From positions 1 through 8,951 of the forward strand of contig PLSY01000346.1 of assembly GCA_003164275.1 (NCBI GenBank): DNA of 8,951 nucleotides. Reading direction: 5' to 3'. The notes under the pieces are model-generated. The model was not told where the DNA came from and ran no database searches. It worked only from the letters and a program-made list of their open reading frames with translations. The DNA is from Acidimicrobiaceae bacterium (GTDB taxonomy: Bacteria > Actinomycetota > Acidimicrobiia > Acidimicrobiales > RAAP-2). Shown here in pieces: positions 1 to 5,276 of the stretch. Position 1 is the first letter of the stretch. Each line of letters opens with the position of its first letter. A program made the position numbers and the translations under genes.

Positions 1-401
1 GCATGATCACCATGAACCATCACCCGTTGCACACCAACGCCTGGTACGCCGAGCATGAGACAGTCCAGGGCAGGAATGTGGTTGTCGGCAACCTCGTCTA
101 CTCACTCGTGCTCGGCATGAGTGTGCCCGACGTGAGCGGCATGGCCATCGCCAACCTCGAGGTTGAGTCCCTCATCCACCGGGCCCCGACCTTCCACGGC
201 GACACCATCTATGCGGAGACCAAGGTGATCGACAAGGTGGAGTCGAAGTCCCGTGACGACCGGGGCGTGGTCACGGTCGAGTCCAAGGGATTCAACCAGC
301 ACGGTGAAGAGGTGTGCTTTTTCCGGCGCAAGATCATGGTTTGGAAGCAGGCCGGCGCCCCTCCTCGCCAACGCCCTTATGGGGACGACGTCTGGAGTTG
401 A
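1..401 (+). CDS. MaoC-like (R)-specific enoyl-CoA hydratase/dehydratase, 5'-truncated by window edge
   Basis: This is the C-terminal part of a hot-dog-fold MaoC-family hydratase, which adds or removes water across the double bond of an enoyl-CoA thioester in the cytoplasm. The frame is open to the window edge, and the ATG at position 3 (reading MITMNHHPLH) is probably internal, because family members carry about 25-35 more residues before this motif. Visible features are the active-site segment TMNHHPLH (residues 3-10 from that ATG), the GMSVPDVSG stretch, FHGDTIYAET and the closing FNQHGEEVCFFRRK, all typical of the family. In classical R-hydratases the segment is GDxNPLH; here the catalytic Asp position is Asn (residue 5) while the His (residue 10) is kept. 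As I recall, the mesaconyl-CoA / methylmalyl-CoA dehydratase-like branch shares this Asn. The substrate is therefore uncertain. The gene ends with TGA at 399-401, and a strong hairpin follows. Confidence 0.85.
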   Translation, partial: MITMNHHPLHTNAWYAEHETVQGRNVVVGNLVYSLVLGMSVPDVSGMAIANLEVESLIHRAPTFHGDTIYAETKVIDKVESKSRDDRGVVTVESKGFNQHGEEVCFFRRKIMVWKQAGAPPRQRPYGDDVWS

Positions 402-446
402 GCACCACGCTCACACCGGCCACGTCATCATCGGGTCATGGCGGGA

Positions 447-478
447 GCCACCGTTCCCCCGACAGCGGGAACGGTGGC
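447..478 (+). terminator. Perfect 12-bp stem-loop between the maoC-like gene and mutY
   Basis: GCCACCGTTCCC (447-458) and GGGAACGGTGGC (467-478) are exact reverse complements around an 8-base loop (459-466). The structure lies 45 bases after the MaoC-like stop and 28 bases before the chosen mutY start. There is no T-run after it on the plus strand, which is common for actinobacterial hairpin terminators. It most likely ends the upstream transcript. A protein-binding palindrome or a structured mutY leader are alternatives. Confidence 0.7.
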
Positions 479-505
479 ATCCGGGCCCCCGCTGAGCTCT
501 CGGCC

Positions 506-1378
506 ATGGGCCGGCGCATGGTCGAGTGGGGAACCGAGGACGGCGGACGCTCGAGAAGGCCCGAGCTTCCCTGGCGGTCGACCCGCGATCCGTGGGCCGT
601 GCTGGTCAGTGAGGTGATGGCCCAACAGACCCAGGTGTCGCGTGTGGTCCCGGCCTACCACCGGTTCCTGCTCGAGTTCCCGAACCCTGCCGCCTGCGCC
701 GAGGCCTCACTCGGCGAGGTGCTCCGAGCCTGGCAGGGCCTCGGCTACAACCGCCGTGCCCGAAACCTCCACCGTTCGGCCATGGCCATGGTGGCCGATC
801 ACGGCGGGAGCGTCCCCGGGACGCTCAAAGCCCTGCTGGCTCTTCCGGGCGTCGGGGCCTACACCGCACGGGCCGTGCTGGCCTTCGCCTTCGAAGTCGA
901 TGTGGGTGTGGTCGATACCAATGCCGGCCGGGTCCTGTCCAGAGGCGTGGCCGGCCGCCCCATCCGCCCAGGCGACGCCCAGCGACTAGTGGACGCCATG
1001 GTGCCAGTCGGCGAGGCCTGGACCTTCGGCCAGGCCCTCCTTGACCTCGGGGCCTCGGTGTGCACGGCTTCGAGGCCGCGATGCGGCCAGTGTCCCATTG
1101 CCGCCATGTGCCGATGGGCCGCATCGGGACTGCCCGACCCGGATCCCGCCGTGGGCTCGGCCGGGGTATCGACTCCCCAGAGCGCCTTCGCCGGATCCGA
1201 CCGCCAGGGTCGGGGGCGACTGATCGACCGGCTGCGAAGAGGAGGGGTGACGACGGGCCAGGTGGCCGATGCTGCCGGCTGGCCTAAGGATCCCGCCCGG
1301 GCCGAGCGAGTGGTCCTCGGACTGCTAGCAGAGGGACTGGTGGTGCGGGACGCCGCCGGGGTCCTGCACCTTCCCTGA
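506..1378 (+). CDS. mutY: A/G-specific adenine DNA glycosylase MutY (short form)
   Basis: This base-excision repair enzyme removes adenine mispaired with 8-oxoguanine or guanine. The 290-residue product shows the helix-hairpin-helix glycosylase fold: LPWR (21-24), SEVMAQQTQV (35-44) with catalytic Glu36, the HhH motif LPGVGAYTA (113-121), and VDTN (136-139) with catalytic Asp137. The [4Fe-4S] ligands Cys186, Cys193, Cys196 and Cys202 have the exact C-x6-C-x2-C-x5-C spacing. Tyr119 in GVGAYTA occupies the position where endonuclease III has its catalytic Lys, which favours MutY over Nth. The C-terminal tail (about 225-290, with AAGWPKDPARAERV) looks like a small winged-helix segment; the NUDIX-like 8-oxoG recognition domain of E. 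coli MutY is absent, as in other actinobacterial forms. The frame is open back to 314, but that would overlap the MaoC-like gene and translate the hairpin. ATG 506 places Glu36 and Asp137 next to E. coli numbering (37, 138); ATG 518 is an alternative. Confidence 0.95.
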   Translation: MGRRMVEWGTEDGGRSRRPELPWRSTRDPWAVLVSEVMAQQTQVSRVVPAYHRFLLEFPNPAACAEASLGEVLRAWQGLGYNRRARNLHRSAMAMVADHGGSVPGTLKALLALPGVGAYTARAVLAFAFEVDVGVVDTNAGRVLSRGVAGRPIRPGDAQRLVDAMVPVGEAWTFGQALLDLGASVCTASRPRCGQCPIAAMCRWAASGLPDPDPAVGSAGVSTPQSAFAGSDRQGRGRLIDRLRRGGVTTGQVADAAGWPKDPARAERVVLGLLAEGLVVRDAAGVLHLP

Positions 1379-1398
1379 ATAGTTCGGATTCGGACCAA

Positions 1399-2268
1399 TC
1401 AGGTAGTCAGGAAGGCGATGATGTGCTCGTTGACCTCGCCCGGACGCTCGACGTGGGCGAAGTGGCCTGCCCCTTCGATGACCACCATCCGTGATCCGGC
1501 GGAGAGGAAATCCGTAACCGGCCCGATGGCGTCAAGGCCCATGCAGCCGTCATCGGCTCCGTGGATGTAGAGGGTCGGCTGAGGGGCGATCGTTGCCGCC
1601 GCGGCCTGGGCGGCGGCCGCCTCGGGATCGGCCGGTGGCCCGGCGAACGTGGCACGGTAGTACCCGATGGCCGCGCTCAGCCGCTCGGGTGAGGCCAGAG
1701 AATCTTTCACCTGGGCGGCGTCCCACGTGCCGTCGAAGCCGGGAGACCAGTCAGCCCACAGGCGGTCGATGAAGGCGTAGTCGTCGAGCGCCACGGCGTA
1801 CTCGGCCAGCGGGGTCTGGAAGAAAAACACGTACCAGCTCCGACGCAGCTGGTCGTAGGTGAAGAAGCCGTCGGCCATGGACCCCTGGGGTGCGACGGCC
1901 CCGACCACGACCTTGCTCCAGCGCCAGGGTTGATGGGCCGCCGCACCGTAGGTGGCGAACGCCCCCCAGTCGTGGCCGACGATCACCGCGTTCTCGTCAC
2001 CACCGAGGGCCTCATGGAGCTCGCAGGCATCGATGGCCAGGGTGCCGGTGTCGTAGCACCCGTCGCCCGGCACGCCAGAGGGCCCGTAGCCCCTGAGGAA
2101 TGGAGCCACGGCATGGAATCCCGCCTCGGCCAGGGCGGGCAGAAGGTAGCGCCATGTGTGCGCCGTGTCGGGGAAGCCGTGGAGGCACAGGGCGAGCGGT
2201 CCGTCACTGGGCCCGGCGCTCAGGTAGGCGAAGTCCACTCCGTTGGCCGTGACGCTCTGGTGGTCCAT
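1399..2268 (-). CDS. Alpha/beta-fold hydrolase, epoxide hydrolase-like
   Basis: This is a cytoplasmic alpha/beta hydrolase of the epoxide hydrolase / haloalkane dehalogenase branch. Numbering here is from the longest frame (ATG at 2316, 305 aa). Motifs in order are the oxyanion-hole segment HGFPDTAHTW (46-55), RGYGPS (75-80), the nucleophile elbow VGHDWGA with Asp116 (113-119), the acid candidates Asp255/Asp256 in HGADDGCMG, and His285 in GAGHFAH. An Asp nucleophile followed by Trp fits epoxide hydrolases; cap-domain tyrosines (Tyr162, Tyr219/Tyr220) could be the epoxide-activating pair. A dehalogenase or ester hydrolase cannot be excluded. Possible starts are ATGs at 2316, 2298 and 2268. I chose 2268 (MDHQSVTANGVDF) because it has GGAG directly upstream and leaves 53 bp before the divergent gene at 2322; the 2316 start would leave 5 bp. 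The gene converges on mutY with a 20-bp gap containing no hairpin. Confidence 0.85.
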   Translation of the reverse strand: MDHQSVTANGVDFAYLSAGPSDGPLALCLHGFPDTAHTWRYLLPALAEAGFHAVAPFLRGYGPSGVPGDGCYDTGTLAIDACELHEALGGDENAVIVGHDWGAFATYGAAAHQPWRWSKVVVGAVAPQGSMADGFFTYDQLRRSWYVFFFQTPLAEYAVALDDYAFIDRLWADWSPGFDGTWDAAQVKDSLASPERLSAAIGYYRATFAGPPADPEAAAAQAAAATIAPQPTLYIHGADDGCMGLDAIGPVTDFLSAGSRMVVIEGAGHFAHVERPGEVNEHIIAFLTT

Positions 2269-2321
2269 CTCCGGAGGGTAGCTCGGAGCACCGTTCATCG
2301 GGCGACTAGCCTGCATCCTCG

Positions 2322-3179
2322 GTGAGAGTCACCTACTTCGGAGTCCGGGGCTCGTGCCCATGCTCTTCCGACCAGCATCGTCACTACGGGGGCAACACGT
2401 CCTGCGTTCTGGTGGAGGTCGAAGGAGAGAGTCCCTTGATCCTCGATCTCGGGACTGGTCTGCGCTTCCTGGGCGAGCACCTGGCCGGGCCGCTACGGGT
2501 GTCGGACTCACCGTTGCGGGGCTCTGTCCTCCTCACCCACGTGCACTACGACCACGTCCTCGGCCTGCCGTTCTTCGCCCCGATGCGCGACCCGGGCGCA
2601 GTCCTTGACATCTACGGACCGAGCCAAGGCGAACGACCTCTCGCCGCTGTCATGGAAGCACTCGTGCAGCCACCCTTCTTCCCTGTCCGGATGATCGACC
2701 TCGGCGGCAAGCTGGCCTTCCACGACTTGTTCGGGGCGGTCGACTTCTCCATTGGCGCCATCACCGTCAAGGCCCGAACCATTTCTCACGTGGGCCATAC
2801 CTACGGGTTCCGCATCGAGGCCGAGGGGCGGGCCGTGGCCTACGTCTCCGACCACCAGGAGCCGGTTGACCCAGGGCGAATCGACGATGGGGTCCTGGAG
2901 CTGTGCCGGGGTGCCGACCTCGTGATCCATGACGCCCAGTACACCGACGAGGAGTTCCAAAAGCTCTCCGACTGGGGCCACTCGACCCCCTCGTACGCCG
3001 TCAGGGTGGCCGAAGCGTCGGGCGCCAGGCACCTCAGCTTGTTTCACCACGACCCCTCCCACACCGACAAGGAGATCGACGAAATGCTCGACAGCGCGAG
3101 ACGCATGGCCACCCACCTCCCCGAACTCGAGGTGAGTGCGGCAGCCGAAGGTGCATCGGTCGAACTCGGAAGGGCGTAA
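2322..3179 (+). CDS. MBL-fold metallo-hydrolase (PhnP/RNase Z-like superfamily branch)
   Basis: This is a metallo-beta-lactamase-fold hydrolase, 285 aa, without signal peptide. The N-terminus VRVTYFGVRGSCP is the first beta strand and conserved opening of the family, which fixes the GTG at 2322. The metal-binding motif THVHYDH (72-78: His73, His75, Asp77, His78) is intact. Further ligand candidates are His156/His159 in ISHVGHT, Asp177 in YVSDHQE, His204-Asp205 in VIHDAQYTDEE, and His242/His243 in LFHHDP. The WGHST motif (218-222) is also typical of this branch. Characterised relatives cleave phosphodiester bonds in cyclic nucleotides, ribosyl cyclic phosphates or RNA, so a phosphodiesterase activity is the best guess; the substrate is not evident. 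It is the first gene of the four-gene block and its stop lies 2 bp before the flavin reductase ATG. No Shine-Dalgarno is visible before the GTG. Confidence 0.88.
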   Translation: MRVTYFGVRGSCPCSSDQHRHYGGNTSCVLVEVEGESPLILDLGTGLRFLGEHLAGPLRVSDSPLRGSVLLTHVHYDHVLGLPFFAPMRDPGAVLDIYGPSQGERPLAAVMEALVQPPFFPVRMIDLGGKLAFHDLFGAVDFSIGAITVKARTISHVGHTYGFRIEAEGRAVAYVSDHQEPVDPGRIDDGVLELCRGADLVIHDAQYTDEEFQKLSDWGHSTPSYAVRVAEASGARHLSLFHHDPSHTDKEIDEMLDSARRMATHLPELEVSAAAEGASVELGRA

Positions 3180-3181
3180 TC

Positions 3182-3679
3182 ATGAGCTTCGACTCTGCCC
3201 AGTTCAAAAAGGCCATGAGCCAGTTCGCCACCGGGGTGACCATCGTCGCCGGCCTCGAAGAGGGCCAGCCCGTGGGGTTCACCTGTCAGAGCTTTGTCTC
3301 ACTTTCCATCGATCCCCCGTTCATCGCTGTCGCCCCGGCCCGGACGTCGACCAGCTGGCCCCGCATCGCCCGAGCCGGCAACTTCTGTGTGAACGTCCTT
3401 GCCGACCACCAACAAGATCTCTGCCAGGGCTTCGCCGTTTCGGGCGGAAACAAGTTCAAGGGAGTCGACTGGTCGCCAGCACCGGCCACCGGGGCTCCGT
3501 TGATCGCAGGGAGCCTGGCCTGGGTCGATTGTGAAGTGGAACTGGTCCATGACGCCGGCGACCACGAACTGATCATCGGCAAGGTGCTTGACCTGGGCAG
3601 CAATGAGGGCTCGCCCCTGCTGTTCGTCGGTTCGAAGTTCGCAACCGTCGCCCATCTGGACGACAAGAACGGAGCGTAG
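3182..3679 (+). CDS. Flavin reductase-like domain protein (HpaC-type, FMN/FAD binding)
   Basis: This 165-aa protein has the single-domain split-barrel flavin reductase fold. Such proteins use NAD(P)H to reduce free FMN or FAD, usually to feed a partner monooxygenase in a two-component system. Visible motifs are FATGVTIV (15-22), the flavin-binding segment GFTCQSFVSLSIDPPF (32-47; more often GMTANSFTSVSLDPP), NFCVNVL (67-73), GDHELIIG (126-133) with the conserved His128, and PLLFVGSKF (145-153) near the end. Length is normal for the family. The ATG is preceded by GGAAGGG 8-14 bases upstream, a good ribosome-binding site. The gene starts 2 bp after the MBL gene and ends 2 bp before the RmlC-like gene, so all three should share one mRNA. 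No flavin-dependent monooxygenase lies in the window, so its electron acceptor is unknown; a direct flavoenzyme role is also possible. Confidence 0.88.
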   Translation: MSFDSAQFKKAMSQFATGVTIVAGLEEGQPVGFTCQSFVSLSIDPPFIAVAPARTSTSWPRIARAGNFCVNVLADHQQDLCQGFAVSGGNKFKGVDWSPAPATGAPLIAGSLAWVDCEVELVHDAGDHELIIGKVLDLGSNEGSPLLFVGSKFATVAHLDDKNGA

Positions 3680-3681
3680 TC

Positions 3682-4233
3682 ATGCCTGACATCAACGAGT
3701 CCGAGGTCATCGCCGACGTCATCGTCGTAGAGCCGAACGCCCACGGCGACGAGCGCGGCCGGTTCGTCGAGACCTACCGTCGGAGCTGGTTCCCCCTGGG
3801 CCGCGAGATGACCCAGGCCAACCGCTCGGAGAAGCAGGCCGGGGCCATAGTCGGTCTCCACTACCACCTGCACCAGGCCGACTACTGGTACGTGCTCCGG
3901 GGCACGGCCCGCGTCGTCCTCCATGACCTGAGGAAGGGGTCTCCGACAGACGGGGCGACCTTGACCCTCGATCTCGACGGCGAGCACGATCGCGGCCTGT
4001 TCATCCCACCGGGTGTCGCCCACGGGTTCGCATCGCTCACCGACCTCACCCTCTGGTACCTCGTGGACAGCTACTACAACCCGAATGACGAGCTCGGAGT
4101 GGCGTGGGACGATCCGGCTATCGGCGCCGACTGGGGGCTGGTGGACCCGGTGCTGTCGGCCCGGGACCAGGCCAATCCTCGACGCTCGGAGATCCCCCCG
4201 GGGGTCCAGCCCATCGCCGGGATGCGCACCTGA
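3682..4233 (+). CDS. RmlC-fold protein, divergent dTDP-4-dehydrorhamnose 3,5-epimerase family
   Basis: This 183-aa cupin has the length and motif order of RmlC, which epimerises C3 and C5 of dTDP-4-keto-6-deoxyglucose. Conserved parts are HGDERGRFVETY (21-32), the GLH of the active site with His60, HDLRKGSPTDG (81-91), IPPGVAHGF (108-116), SYYNPNDELGVAWDDPAIG (130-148) and LSARD (158-162). His60 and Asp162 appear to match the catalytic His-Asp pair. Two usual substrate-contacting residues differ by eye alignment: the Arg of RGLH is Val57, and the Lys of QGKLVRV is Asp67 in the stretch HLHQADYWYV, where the loop is also about three residues shorter. The protein may therefore act on a different sugar nucleotide or keto-sugar, or be a non-epimerase cupin. 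GGAG lies 8-11 bases before the ATG. No rmlA, rmlB, rmlD or glycosyltransferase is nearby. Confidence 0.82.
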   Translation: MPDINESEVIADVIVVEPNAHGDERGRFVETYRRSWFPLGREMTQANRSEKQAGAIVGLHYHLHQADYWYVLRGTARVVLHDLRKGSPTDGATLTLDLDGEHDRGLFIPPGVAHGFASLTDLTLWYLVDSYYNPNDELGVAWDDPAIGADWGLVDPVLSARDQANPRRSEIPPGVQPIAGMRT

Positions 4234-4274
4234 GCGGTCCGTCTCCAGGCCACGGGTTCTGACAGACTCCGTCC

Positions 4275-5099
4275 ATGGCCACGACACAAAACGACCAAGC
4301 CCAGGATCTCGAGGCTCATCCGATCCGAGACCGTCTGGGCTCTCCCTCTAGCGGGGTGCTCGTGACCGGTGGCGGTTCGGGTATCGGCCGGGAGACGGCC
4401 TTGGCTATCGCCGAGGTGGGTCGCCCGGTCGCCGTTTGGGACGTCGATGGTGAGGGAGCCGCTGAAACTGCGGCCATGTGCCGGGACCGCTATGGAGTGA
4501 CAGCCGACTTCTCGGTGGTCGACGTGGCCGACACCGGAGCCCTCGAGTCCGCGGTGTCAGAATCAGCCAAGAGGCTCGGCTCACTCGGCGGCTTCGTCCA
4601 CGCGGCCGGCGTTTCGGGGGCGATGCCGGTCGACCTCATCGAGGACGAGCTGTGGGACGCCACCTTGAACGTCAACCTGCGGGCCGGGGTGATGATCTCC
4701 CGCATGGTCATCCCCTCCTTCCGTGAAGCCGGCCCGGGCTCGGCGATCGTGTTTATCTCCTCGATCGAGGGGCTGTTTGGCAGTTCGTTCCTCCCGGCCT
4801 ACTGCGCGTCCAAAGCCGGGGTGCTCGGGGTCATGCGCTCGATCTCCCATCGCTTCGCCAGCGAGGGGTTCCGGGTCAACGCGGTCTGCCCGGGCGCGGT
4901 CGATACCCCGATGCTGGCCCCTGCCTTCACCCTCCCTGGCTTTCGCGACCAGTTGGAGGAGCGCACGCCCATGAAGCGGGTGTCCACTCCTGACGAGATC
5001 GCCCGCCCCATCAGATTCCTTCTCTCCGACGAGGCCTCTTTCATTACTGGCACCTACTTGACCATTGACGGCGGCCTGACGTCCATTACCGCCATCTGA
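4275..5099 (+). CDS. Short-chain dehydrogenase/reductase (classical SDR), probably NAD(H)-dependent
   Basis: This 274-aa cytoplasmic oxidoreductase has a Rossmann fold and acts on a hydroxyl or carbonyl group of an unidentified substrate. Cofactor-binding TGGGSGIG is at 31-38, and Asp56 at the end of beta-2 (VWDVD) predicts NAD(H) rather than NADP(H). HAAG (109-112) replaces the usual NNAG. The catalytic tetrad is Asn134, Ser163 (FISSIEG), Tyr176 and Lys180 (YCASK). PGAVDTPM (207-213) and FITGTYLTIDGG (256-267) complete the family pattern. About 25 residues precede the first strand, somewhat long, but no later start fits. There is no Shine-Dalgarno before ATG 4275; CAGACT ends 6 bases before it and could be the -10 of a leaderless transcript. 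The gene follows the RmlC-like gene by 41 bp in the same direction, so it may be the fourth operon member or have its own promoter. Confidence 0.9.
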   Translation: MATTQNDQAQDLEAHPIRDRLGSPSSGVLVTGGGSGIGRETALAIAEVGRPVAVWDVDGEGAAETAAMCRDRYGVTADFSVVDVADTGALESAVSESAKRLGSLGGFVHAAGVSGAMPVDLIEDELWDATLNVNLRAGVMISRMVIPSFREAGPGSAIVFISSIEGLFGSSFLPAYCASKAGVLGVMRSISHRFASEGFRVNAVCPGAVDTPMLAPAFTLPGFRDQLEERTPMKRVSTPDEIARPIRFLLSDEASFITGTYLTIDGGLTSITAI

Positions 5100-5276
5100 G
5101 CGCTCGGTCGCCCAACGTGACCCATCGCTGTGGCCCGTCCGGCAGGCAACGGAGTGGTCCGCCACGCCGAAAAAGAGGTTGTCCACCAGGCCTGATAGCC
5201 ACCGTCGTCGGCCGGAGCTGCCTCTGATTGGAGGCTCGCTCCCCGATCGGCTGCCGCTTCGGGTTGAATAGTCGGG
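5100..5276. other. 177-bp intergenic region with small inverted repeats
   Basis: No coding sequence is convincing here. I see three short inverted repeats: GTGG-TCCG-CCAC (5154-5165), GCCTC-TGATTG-GAGGC (5220-5235), and CCCGA (5242-5246) with TCGGG (5259-5263) enclosing a nested CGG-CTG-CCG. None has a T-run. They could end the SDR transcript or lie in the leader of the membrane protein gene, but stems of 4-5 bp are weak evidence in high-GC DNA. Confidence 0.35.

Noticed and set aside
314..505. Upstream extension of mutY to ATG 314
   Set aside because: It overlaps the MaoC-like gene by 88 bp and would translate the 12-bp hairpin; the extra 64 residues are Ser/Pro/Gly-rich and unlike MutY N-termini.
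1379..1398. Terminator between the convergent mutY and hydrolase genes
   Set aside because: The 20-bp gap has only a direct TTCGGA repeat and no stem.
3286..4287. Minus-strand open frame of 333 codons opposite the flavin reductase and RmlC-like genes
   Set aside because: Both plus-strand genes have clear family motifs and ribosome-binding sites; the opposite frame has no recognisable domain and is a by-product of high-GC codon use.
3682..5099. dTDP-rhamnose biosynthesis cluster
   Set aside because: Only an RmlC-like protein with altered residues and a classical SDR (YCASK, not an RmlB/RmlD-type extended SDR) are present; no rmlA, rmlB, rmlD or glycosyltransferase is visible.
4581..5186. Minus-strand open frame of 201 codons opposite the SDR
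   Set aside because: It is antisense to the SDR catalytic region and has low-complexity Gly/Arg/Asp-rich composition with no family signature.
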